NCBI GenBank assembly: GCA_022842065.1
Contig: JALHQH010000013.1
Span: 124,001-188,000, forward strand
DNA: 64,000 nucleotides
Source of the DNA: Caldilineaceae bacterium
GTDB taxonomy: Bacteria > Chloroflexota > Anaerolineae > Caldilineales > Caldilineaceae
Direction: 5' to 3'
Shown here: positions 50,545 to 57,985 of the stretch, piece by piece
Position numbering within the stretch: position 1 is the stretch's first letter
Layout of the letters: every line of letters starts with the position of its first letter
Notes under the pieces: model-generated
Told to the model about the DNA's origin: nothing
Seen by the model: only the letters and a program-made list of their open reading frames with translations
Databases searched by the model: none
Translations under genes and position numbers: made by a program

Positions 50545-51411
50545 TTAAGCAACCGTAACGAGCCGACGCGCAATCGCCTGGGCAAAGTGTGTTGCCTGTT
50601 CCGGTGCGTCGAGAAAGGCTAACCCCGGCTCGTTCAGTTCCAACTCGATCAAACAGAAGGTGCCGGCACTGGTGATAACGCCGTCAACCCTGGCATAGAG
50701 GGGCATGGTCGGCAGCGTTTGTAACACGGCTTGGGCCTGGGCGAGGACGGTGGGGGTAGGCGTTGCTCGGCTAATCTGCCCCTGATATTGGCTGTTGATG
50801 CGAAATTCACCCGCCTGGGGCCGTTTGACGATGGCATGCGAAAATGCCCCGTCAAAAAAGACCAGCGACCATTCGCCCGCCGCAATCTCGGGCAGAAATT
50901 CCTGCACCAGCCACGTATCCGCGGCCCGCTGTGCGCGTACGCGCACTTGCCATTCGGCCAATTCCGCTAATGTGACCCGCTCGACCAGATGCCCGCTTGC
51001 GCCGGCTAAAGGCTTGATCACCGCGCGGTCCCAGCCATGTTTGGCATAGAGCGCCTGGGGATCGCCCCCGGCCCCCAGCACCGCGGTTACCGGAATGGTG
51101 ACGCCCTTGGCCTGCAAGGCGAGCATGTAACCTTTCTCCAGATTCCAGCGCACCAGCTCGACAGGGTTATAGACCGGCAACGCCGCTTGCGCCAGCCGAT
51201 CCAACCAGGCCATAAAGTTGGTAAGGTCATAGTGGTAATCCCAGTGTGAGCGCAAGATAATCAAGTCGGCCTGTTGAAAGCGGGCAAAGTCGGCTTGCCA
51301 GGGGACCGGCTGGACCTGGTGGCCGTGCGCCGCGAGCGCCGCGGCCACCAACGCATCACTGGCGGAGAGGTTGGGCCATTTGTCACAGGTGGTAAAGAGA
51401 ATGGTTGCCAT
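50545..51411 (-). CDS. ATP-grasp ligase, DcsG-like
   Basis: 288 aa. The N-terminus (MATILFTTCDKWPNLSASD) and RSHWDYHYDLTNFMAWLDRL resemble the cytosolic ATP-grasp group that includes the cycloserine-pathway protein DcsG; AVIKPLAGASGHLVERV is the ATP loop and IELELNEPGL the metal-binding strand. It would join a carboxylate to an amine; the substrate cannot be told. It starts 17 nt after the subtilase stop on the same strand and is the last gene of the tight CHAT operon, which is unusual company for this family. Confidence 0.85.
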   Translation of the reverse strand: MATILFTTCDKWPNLSASDALVAAALAAHGHQVQPVPWQADFARFQQADLIILRSHWDYHYDLTNFMAWLDRLAQAALPVYNPVELVRWNLEKGYMLALQAKGVTIPVTAVLGAGGDPQALYAKHGWDRAVIKPLAGASGHLVERVTLAELAEWQVRVRAQRAADTWLVQEFLPEIAAGEWSLVFFDGAFSHAIVKRPQAGEFRINSQYQGQISRATPTPTVLAQAQAVLQTLPTMPLYARVDGVITSAGTFCLIELELNEPGLAFLDAPEQATHFAQAIARRLVTVA

Positions 51412-51428
51412 CGTTAAAAATTTATCCC

Positions 51429-52913
51429 TTAATTGCTGACTAGCGGCAGGAAGAGCAGGAGCAATTGCCCGGTTGCCGTCAGCGGTGTGGTGCCGTCGAT
51501 CAACGCATCCGTGGACGGTGCGGTCGCGATGGTATCAGTTTCTCCTATTTCCGGCAAGTCGCTCTCGGCGGCTGCGGCAGCATTTTCACTTTCAACCATT
51601 GCCATCAACGCGTCCGCGGTCAGTACTTCAAAACAGCTGCCGCTGAGCAAGTTCTTGGGTTTCGGCAGGTTGCCACTTGCCAGGCGCGCCAGGCTTACAT
51701 CAATGGCCGGTAGCCCAACCCCCAACTTGCCCTTGTGGCGGCGGTTACTCGCATCAACCGACCGCGCGGTGCTCGCCATTAAACCGATGATCTGGCGGAT
51801 TGGCAGCGCTGGTTTTAGGCTCCGCAAGAGGGCCGCCTGTCCTGCGACAAAGGGCGTTGCCATTGATGTCCCGCTCCACCAGCCGTAACCACTGTTGGGC
51901 AACGGGCTATAGATGCTCACACCGGGGGCGATGAAGTGAATCCAACTGCCATAATTGGAAAAATCCGCTTTAATCTGCTGCTCATTCAGGGCGGCTACGG
52001 CGAGCACACATTGGCTGCCGGCTGGATATTGTTGCTTTTTGCTGTTGAGATTACCGGCTGCCCCCACCACGATTACCCCATGGGCCGTTGCGCGCTGGGT
52101 AACATCCTGCAAGAGCGTAGATTTGTCTGCTGTCCCCAAACTAAGATTGATCACGGTCGCGCCCTGGTCGGTGGCATAGACAATTGCTTCGGCTAGCCGG
52201 AAGACATCGGTACGCGCTTCGGTATCAAGCACACGGATGGGCATAATGCGCGCGGCGGGGGCGACGAGATGGACAATGCCGGCGACATGAGTGCCATGCC
52301 CAAAGGCATTATCAATGACCCCATCCCCATCCTCATCAATGCCATTCGCTTCGTCTTGGGGAATGGCATCATCGTCGACAAAGTCATAGCGGGGTGTGCT
52401 CCAAGCGGTGGCCAGGGCTGGATGATTCAGCTGCACGCCCCGGTCCAACACGGCAACGGTGGTGCCGGCACCCTGATTAAGCGCATGCGCGGCTTGCAAC
52501 CCCAGCATGGCCGCAGCGTATTGACCGGGAAAGGGGGCCGCATCGGTGCCGCCCCACACCCACGAATTCCGACCTACGCCTTCGGGGGCCTGCCCGATAA
52601 AGTTTGGTTCGGCATAAAGGAGGCGCAGATCGCGTGCCATCCTGCTGGCAATCAGCTCAGCGTCAACGCCATTGGGCGTATTCAACAGATAGATGCCGGC
52701 GCTATTGAGCAGGGCCTTGACCGTGGTGGTGCCATAGGTGGCATTGATTGCCGCAATCGGCGTGTTGCGCAGTGGGTTTAATTTGACCACTACCTGGGTA
52801 ATGGTCGGGTTACCTTGCTTGTTTTGGGCGTTAACCACCTGATAGGGCAAGAGCAGGAGTAAAATGAAAAATAGATTGAGTGAAAAATGAAAAATAGCTT
52901 TTATCCGCGCCAT
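51429..52913 (-). CDS. Secreted subtilisin-like serine protease (S8)
   Basis: 494 aa. Signal peptide (residues 1-29), an I9-like propeptide (~36-108), then the S8 catalytic domain with Asp157 (VAVLDRGV), His206 (FGHGTHVAG) and Ser350 (GTSMATP); an acidic insert DEDGDGVID before His206 looks calcium-binding. All three catalytic residues are intact. The C-terminus has an Ala/Glu-rich linker and ends LLLLFLPLVSN, the shared tail motif. It lies 22 nt after the TPR-CHAT gene and 17 nt before the ATP-grasp gene, so it is in one operon with them. Confidence 0.93.
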   Translation of the reverse strand: MARIKAIFHFSLNLFFILLLLLPYQVVNAQNKQGNPTITQVVVKLNPLRNTPIAAINATYGTTTVKALLNSAGIYLLNTPNGVDAELIASRMARDLRLLYAEPNFIGQAPEGVGRNSWVWGGTDAAPFPGQYAAAMLGLQAAHALNQGAGTTVAVLDRGVQLNHPALATAWSTPRYDFVDDDAIPQDEANGIDEDGDGVIDNAFGHGTHVAGIVHLVAPAARIMPIRVLDTEARTDVFRLAEAIVYATDQGATVINLSLGTADKSTLLQDVTQRATAHGVIVVGAAGNLNSKKQQYPAGSQCVLAVAALNEQQIKADFSNYGSWIHFIAPGVSIYSPLPNSGYGWWSGTSMATPFVAGQAALLRSLKPALPIRQIIGLMASTARSVDASNRRHKGKLGVGLPAIDVSLARLASGNLPKPKNLLSGSCFEVLTADALMAMVESENAAAAAESDLPEIGETDTIATAPSTDALIDGTTPLTATGQLLLLFLPLVSN

Positions 52914-52935
52914 GATTAGTCCTTATTTGTCTGCT

Positions 52936-55842
52936 CTATTCGGGAATTTGCAACGAACGCTGCCCAACCACAATAAAGGGTGCCCAATAATAAGGATGGG
53001 GAAACCGTTGTTTCATGGTCAGTTGGGCTAATCGTAGCGCCACAACGACCGGCTGCTGCTGGGCAAGCTGTTGATAAAAGGCGGTCATCAAGGCCGCCGT
53101 CGCTTCGTCTTGCACCATCCATTGGCTGACGACCAGGCTCGAGACCCCAACGCTGAGAAAGGCGCGGGTCAGTCCCAAGATCTCATCCCCACTCTGGGTA
53201 TAACCAAGCCCCGATTCGCACGCGCTCAACACAACCAGACCACAGTGGAGTGGTAACTGGGCCACTTCCAGCGCATTCAGCCAACCATCGGCCAGCTTCA
53301 AGGCGGAAAACATAGGGTTATCTGCGCGAAAAATGGCATGGCAGGCCAAATGCAGTAGGGCGGCGTCTGGGGCGTTTTGCCGCAATGTTGTGAGGGTGGC
53401 CGCTTCATTCAGATAAACCCGGGCATTGGGCAATTGCGCCGCTACCTGTTGCACTTCGCGCTCTGTAGCCGGGATATCATCCGCACCAACGCCCATCACC
53501 AGACAAGTGGCGAAATCGCGCGGGCTGGGCGGCGGCGCAATGATCAGGGCGGTCACACTGGGAGCATAACTAATGAGATAGCGGTCAATCAGGTCGTGCG
53601 TGCCGTCAAATAAGGCTTGAAAGGGCACTTGATGTAAGAGCCCATAGGGCACAATCGTCAAATTTTGTGGCCCATCGCGCGGCGGCAGGGCGGCGGTGAT
53701 TCGCACCGAAAGTGGCGCAAAGAGTTCGCGATATAACTCGCCCAGAATGCGCTGCGTCGATTGAAGTAGCAGCGGCTGATGGCGGAGGGTAAACGCGTTG
53801 CCCACGCGAAACCGTTGCCACTGGCTGTGTAAACGTTGCAATCGTTGGGCGACTTGGCTGCGGGTGGTAAGCTGACGGATGACCTGTAACGTGGTGCGCG
53901 TGACCAGAAACGCCACCACTTCTTCCTCGATCAGATAATAGGCAAGTACCGCCACCCCATCGTCCAGCCGTGCTTGAATGGTGGTTAGCGGCAACGGCGC
54001 AAAGAGATCGGGGGGCAGCGTGGTCGGTTCAACGGTCAACCGCAGGCGACTGATCTCTTGTTCCAGCTGCGCGGCCCGGGAGTAAAGTTCTGCGCTATAG
54101 CGCGAACGCTCTGTGCTGCTTGCCTGTGGATCGTCCAGATCGCGGTGCAAAAGGCGATTGTAGACGGCATTCAGATCGGCTTGGAGCACCTGTAGCCGCT
54201 GGACCAGATCGGTGGGGCCTGCGCTGGTGGGGGCGGACGCGGTGATCCCCACCATGCGCTCGATTAAGGTGCGCGAGCGTGCCCGTTCTGCCATGTCAAA
54301 GGACGCGTGCAGACTGGCCGCATCACCACGCTCTAAATAGAGTTGGATGAGCATTTCGTAGACCGAAAGTTTATCGCGCAGAAATGAGATCCGCATGGTC
54401 TCGACCGGTAGCGTAACGCGTAAAGTTTCGATCTCCTCGACGGCCAGTTCCAACTGCGCAATGGCTTGATCTTTTTCGCCTTGCTGTCGTAACAGTTGAC
54501 TCCAGCGCTGTCGCAGCCGATAACGCAAATGGGGGAGTGCAAGCTCGTCTGCCAGTTGTTGCGCCGCTTGCAAATGCGCTGCCGCTGCCACCTGATCGGC
54601 CGCAGCCAAGGTCAAATCCGCCAGCCGCAGATGGGCAAAAAATTGTTGGACCGGCCACTCGGCGGTTGACACCGCGGCGAGCGCCGCGGCTGCCAATGCT
54701 AATGCCTGTGCTGCTTCCCCCTGTTGGGCGAGTAAGGCGGCCTGTTCTAACTGAACGCTGGCCAGTAGCGGCTGGTTCGCCACCCTGGCAAAGAGGGCTG
54801 CGGCTTCGGCCAGCGCGGCGGTGGCGGCGCTGATCTGTGCCTGCTGCGCGAGGGCAACCCCCGCGCCCCAGAGTGCCCAGGCCCGCTCATGGGCCATGCC
54901 GGCCTGCTCAAATTGGTCGATCACGGCGCGATAGATGCTCAACGCTTCATCAAACAAATTGAGCGCGAGATAAGCGTCAGCCATTTGGCGGCGATTGATC
55001 AGTTCGTCGGTCAAGGCCGCTTGGTTGGCCAGCAACGTGCAGGCCTGATCAAAGGCGGCGAGGGCGGTGCGATAATCACCGCGCAGCAGATAACTTTCAC
55101 CCAGGTTACTTTGGGTATGGGCTTGTAAAAGGGGCAGATCTTCGGCCTGTTGAATTTGTAGCGCCGCGGCAAAGACCAGCAGCGCCTCGCTTACCTGGCC
55201 CAGGTAGAGCAGCGTCAACCCCCGGCTATTTTTGACCGCCGCATTTTGCACTTGCATCCCAAAGCGCGCATAGATTGCTTCGGCCAGCGGAAAGACCGTT
55301 AGCGCAGCTTGATAGCGTCCCAATTGGTTATAACAGATCCCTTGTTGGGTATAGAGTAGCGCCAACAGGGGTTCAGTCCCAGGATTTGTCCCAGTGCGCG
55401 CCAGCCATTGTTGCAAGGTTTCTCCCACGCGCAACGCAGCCTGAAAGTGTCCTTGTTCACCCAGCACCCGCATTTCCCCGATGTAGGTCCGCATGGCCTC
55501 GACTTCCAGCCCCACTTGCAAAAAACCGGCGCGCGCAGCTTGCACCAAGGCCAGGGCGAGTGGCAATTCCCCATTGATGGCGTGGCTTTGGGCGCGCAGA
55601 TAAAGGCTGCGGGGGAGCAGGGGCAAGGCTGCCAACTGTTGCGCTGCGGTGTGGCAAAGCAGGGTAAGCTGACGGACCTGCTCGGGGTTGCGTTGTACCA
55701 GGCCATCGCCATAATCCAGCAGCCTGGTCACACCCGCTTCGTCAAGCAGTTGTGCCGCGGCTAAATGAGCCAGTTGTTCGTCTGGGGTGGGCAGTGCCAG
55801 TAGCGTTTCAATCCACGCCGCGTCGATCGAGAAATTCAGCAT
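52936..55842 (-). CDS. TPR-CHAT caspase-like protease
   Basis: 968 aa. Residues ~40-500 are TPR-type helical repeats (AAVKNSRGLTLLYLGQVSEA, LGESYLLRGDYRTAL). Residues ~520-600 form a helical linker, and the CHAT caspase-fold domain covers ~640-968. The catalytic pair is present: His835 in LLHLACHAIF and Cys875 in VVLSACESG. No signal peptide, so cytoplasmic. CHAT proteases are clan CD cysteine peptidases usually gated by their repeat domain. The best known bacterial example, Csx29 with the type III-E CRISPR effector, cleaves a regulator that holds an ECF sigma factor. Here an ECF sigma gene and an anti-sigma-like gene lie just upstream. The ATG has no strong ribosome-binding site. Confidence 0.93.
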   Translation of the reverse strand: MLNFSIDAAWIETLLALPTPDEQLAHLAAAQLLDEAGVTRLLDYGDGLVQRNPEQVRQLTLLCHTAAQQLAALPLLPRSLYLRAQSHAINGELPLALALVQAARAGFLQVGLEVEAMRTYIGEMRVLGEQGHFQAALRVGETLQQWLARTGTNPGTEPLLALLYTQQGICYNQLGRYQAALTVFPLAEAIYARFGMQVQNAAVKNSRGLTLLYLGQVSEALLVFAAALQIQQAEDLPLLQAHTQSNLGESYLLRGDYRTALAAFDQACTLLANQAALTDELINRRQMADAYLALNLFDEALSIYRAVIDQFEQAGMAHERAWALWGAGVALAQQAQISAATAALAEAAALFARVANQPLLASVQLEQAALLAQQGEAAQALALAAAALAAVSTAEWPVQQFFAHLRLADLTLAAADQVAAAAHLQAAQQLADELALPHLRYRLRQRWSQLLRQQGEKDQAIAQLELAVEEIETLRVTLPVETMRISFLRDKLSVYEMLIQLYLERGDAASLHASFDMAERARSRTLIERMVGITASAPTSAGPTDLVQRLQVLQADLNAVYNRLLHRDLDDPQASSTERSRYSAELYSRAAQLEQEISRLRLTVEPTTLPPDLFAPLPLTTIQARLDDGVAVLAYYLIEEEVVAFLVTRTTLQVIRQLTTRSQVAQRLQRLHSQWQRFRVGNAFTLRHQPLLLQSTQRILGELYRELFAPLSVRITAALPPRDGPQNLTIVPYGLLHQVPFQALFDGTHDLIDRYLISYAPSVTALIIAPPPSPRDFATCLVMGVGADDIPATEREVQQVAAQLPNARVYLNEAATLTTLRQNAPDAALLHLACHAIFRADNPMFSALKLADGWLNALEVAQLPLHCGLVVLSACESGLGYTQSGDEILGLTRAFLSVGVSSLVVSQWMVQDEATAALMTAFYQQLAQQQPVVVALRLAQLTMKQRFPHPYYWAPFIVVGQRSLQIPE

Positions 55843-55871
55843 GTTGCGTTATTAAAGCCGTGAGCAAAGGG

Positions 55872-56543
55872 TTAGAGGGTGAGCGGCAGCGGCGTAATCC
55901 GGGTATCGCCGTCATCAGCACTGATCACCAACTGATATTCACCAGGCTGGAGTGCCGCAAAGGTAAATTCACCCAAATCGTCAGTCATGGTGATGCCAAT
56001 TTCATGTTCATTTTGCAAGAGCTGTACCGCCGCGCCGGCTGCCGATTGGGTATCCAGCGGCAACCGTTGCCCGAATAAAGTAAAGCTCTTTTGTTTGACA
56101 TCCAGATGCAGATTGAGCGCAACTTCAGCGGTTGGGCTGCTGTAGATCAGTTGGCGCGCCACGGGCGGTGCCGTGCCCCGTGCCCCGGCTAAGCCTAGCT
56201 GCCAGTGGCTATCAAAGGTTAAGCTGCCTAATAACTGTTGCAGCAGCCCACCCTTCCCTTGTGCAGGAGCTGCCGGTGCAACTGCCGGCTTGGGCTTGAG
56301 CTGCATGGCAAAGTTTTGTAGCAGCTTTTGGCGGATGTGCGACGGCGGTGCTTCGGAGACAATCGTTTTGCGTAGTTGCGAAAAAGCTTGGACCCAAGCT
56401 AGCTCCGCCTGCAATGCCGCCTCATCGATTTGCGCCATCTGTGCCGCCATTGCTTCCGCCGCGGCTGCCGAAAGGCGACCTTCTAACCAATCCAGCAATT
56501 GTTCAAATGAAGGGTGATTTGGGGGGTGATTTGGGCTGCTCAT
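55872..56543 (-). CDS. Anti-sigma-like regulatory protein without zinc-binding cysteines
   Basis: 223 aa, AGGA before the ATG. Residues 9-75 (HPSFEQLLDWLEGRLSAAAA...AELAWVQAF) follow the helical zf-HC2/anti-sigma pattern but lack the Cys residues. A Pro/Ala linker near 80-100 is followed by a C-terminal beta domain (HWQLGLAGARG, ARQLIYSSPTAEV, LDDLGEFTFAALQPGEYQL) like a carboxypeptidase-regulatory fold. No membrane helix, so it would be cytoplasmic. It lies 29 nt upstream of the TPR-CHAT gene and two genes after the ECF sigma gene, which makes it the best candidate for both sigma inhibitor and protease substrate (inference). Confidence 0.7.
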   Translation of the reverse strand: MSSPNHPPNHPSFEQLLDWLEGRLSAAAAEAMAAQMAQIDEAALQAELAWVQAFSQLRKTIVSEAPPSHIRQKLLQNFAMQLKPKPAVAPAAPAQGKGGLLQQLLGSLTFDSHWQLGLAGARGTAPPVARQLIYSSPTAEVALNLHLDVKQKSFTLFGQRLPLDTQSAAGAAVQLLQNEHEIGITMTDDLGEFTFAALQPGEYQLVISADDGDTRITPLPLTL

Positions 56544-56567
56544 GCTCTGTCCTAGCTGTGAACGATT

Positions 56568-56605
56568 ACCAGCGAATCAGCCAAATTGTTGGCTGATTCG
56601 CTGGT
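56568..56605. terminator. Perfect 17-bp hairpin before the anti-sigma-like gene
   Basis: ACCAGCGAATCAGCCAA, loop ATTG, exact complement. No T-run on the minus strand, so it may be an attenuator or RNA-processing site dividing the operon rather than a full terminator. Confidence 0.65.
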
Positions 56606-56669
56606 CAAGGGTGAAACGTCTGCCCGCTCAGCAGTGCCAGGGGTGGTCTGTATCCTGCTGCGGATTAAA

Positions 56670-56993
56670 TTACCGACAGTTGCGCGCTGGTTCGCTGTCG
56701 ATTTCTTTCAAAACGCCATCGCGAATTTTGGCTTTGGCACAGGCCCCAATCACCAGCCGCCCATCGACTTGATCGAATTCTGTGCGTGCCGTGGTGGTAA
56801 AGGTCTTGCCGCCGATCACCCAAGTGCCGCGTAAGCCATTGGCCGGTTTCACCGTCACAATGCCAAGGGTAATCTTGTCGCCGGCTTTGGCCTGTGCTGT
56901 GCCTACTGTCGTGAATAATGGCAACATAAGCGAGAGGACGAAAGCGGCCAAGACGAGGGTGAAGACGCGTGATCTGTTAGTGTTAGTCAACAT
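56670..56993 (-). CDS. Small secreted DUF5666-like protein
   Basis: 107 aa. The signal peptide ends GTAQAKA; the mature part is one small beta-barrel-like domain (GTWVIGGKTFTTTARTEFDQ, GACAKAKIRDGVLKEIDSEP) that fits the DUF5666 pattern, with two Cys that could pair. Such domains are common in exported proteins near ECF sigma genes in this phylum. Function unknown; it may be a target of the sigma factor. Confidence 0.7.
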   Translation of the reverse strand: MLTNTNRSRVFTLVLAAFVLSLMLPLFTTVGTAQAKAGDKITLGIVTVKPANGLRGTWVIGGKTFTTTARTEFDQVDGRLVIGACAKAKIRDGVLKEIDSEPARNCR

Positions 56994-57187
56994 GAATTTG
57001 CTCCTAGTGATGATTGTTTGCGTGATTGCTGTTTTGTGCCTAACGCTGCCGTGGTAGTGAACTGCCTGTCGGCTGCATCGTTAGGCTTGTTTGGCGTTTG
57101 CTAGCGACGCTTGCCTATATATGCGCGCCGCGACAGCAAAAAATACATCAAGGCAAAAATTCAGTTGACTTCTTTTTTATGGTAAGG

Positions 57188-57763
57188 TCATGGTTGATCG
57201 TCCAGCAAGGCGCGCAGTTGCTTTAAACAACGGGCACGGGTCGGCCCAATACTCCCTTCCGGGATCGCCAGCGCCGAGGCAATGGTTTTGTACGAAGGTT
57301 CTTGTTGGTCAAAGTAAAGGGCCAGGAGCAATGCGCGACAGCGCTCATTCAAGTGTATCAAACCCTGGTGCAGCCACTCACTCAGTTCCCAGCGCTCCAA
57401 CTCAGTTGGACCCTGCTGGTTGGGGCGCAACGTGTCAACCATTTCCAGATCGAGTTCATCATTGGTGTTCAGATTGCGCTGTTTTAAGATGCGCCAACTG
57501 TGGCGTCGCGTCACCGTTGCCAGCCACCCGCCGAGGTGATCGGCATTTACTGCGTTGAGGCTTTGCATCAAATAGGTAAAGGTGATCTGGGTCACATCTG
57601 CCGCATCATCTGGGGGGAGCCCACAGTTGCGCGCCACGGAAAAGACCAGCCGTTCATACTTAACAATCAGTTGCTCCCAAGCGGCGGCTTCTCCGCGCTG
57701 GCAAGCCTCCAGTAACGTGCTATCGGGATTGGCTTGGGATATATTCGGCGAAACTAAATTCAT
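57188..57763 (-). CDS. ECF-type RNA polymerase sigma factor
   Basis: 191 aa from ATG 57763; the frame also allows a TTG at 57790. Region 2 is LLEACQRGEAAAWEQLIVKY to DDAADVTQITFTYLMQSL and region 4 is LNERCRALLLALYFDQQEPS then YKTIASALAIPEGSIGPTRARCLKQLRALL. Acts with RNA polymerase core to read its own promoter set. It heads a row of minus-strand genes (DUF5666-like, anti-sigma-like, TPR-CHAT, subtilase, ATP-grasp). A perfect 25-bp tandem duplication lies ~90 nt upstream in the control region. Confidence 0.93.
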   Translation of the reverse strand: MNLVSPNISQANPDSTLLEACQRGEAAAWEQLIVKYERLVFSVARNCGLPPDDAADVTQITFTYLMQSLNAVNADHLGGWLATVTRRHSWRILKQRNLNTNDELDLEMVDTLRPNQQGPTELERWELSEWLHQGLIHLNERCRALLLALYFDQQEPSYKTIASALAIPEGSIGPTRARCLKQLRALLDDQP

Positions 57764-57854
57764 ATTCTGCTCAAAAGAGACCTTTATCAATCATGTTTAA
57801 TTGTTCGATCTGGCAAAAAGCTCGGCTATTGGGAAAGAGTATACCAAAAGTAAG

Positions 57855-57904
57855 TACCAATGTCATTATTTAGCAATAATACCAATGTCATTATTTAGCA
57901 ATAA
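57855..57904 (-). promoter_or_regulatory. 25-bp tandem direct repeat upstream of the sigma gene
   Basis: Two identical 25-base units abut at 57855-57879 and 57880-57904, each containing TGTCATTATTTAGC. Placed ahead of the sigma gene, they look like paired regulator sites or a recent promoter duplication. Confidence 0.6.
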
Positions 57905-57922
57905 AATGTAACGATTCAAGCG

Positions 57923-57978
57923 CGTCGCACTGGCCAAGCCATGACGGTACGATCCACTGTGCGCCGGCCAGTGCGACG
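57923..57978. terminator. 13-bp-arm inverted repeat after the potassium-channel gene
   Basis: CGTCGCACTGGCC and its exact complement, 30-nt spacer, ending just after the channel stop at 57986 on the minus strand. Possible terminator or REP-like element. Confidence 0.5.
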
Positions 57979-57985
57979 TACCTGC

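Noticed and set aside
52936..57763. Type III-E CRISPR locus with TPR-CHAT and sigma factor
   Set aside because: No Cas7-11-like effector, no Csx30-like protein and no repeat array in the window; only the CHAT/sigma logic is similar.
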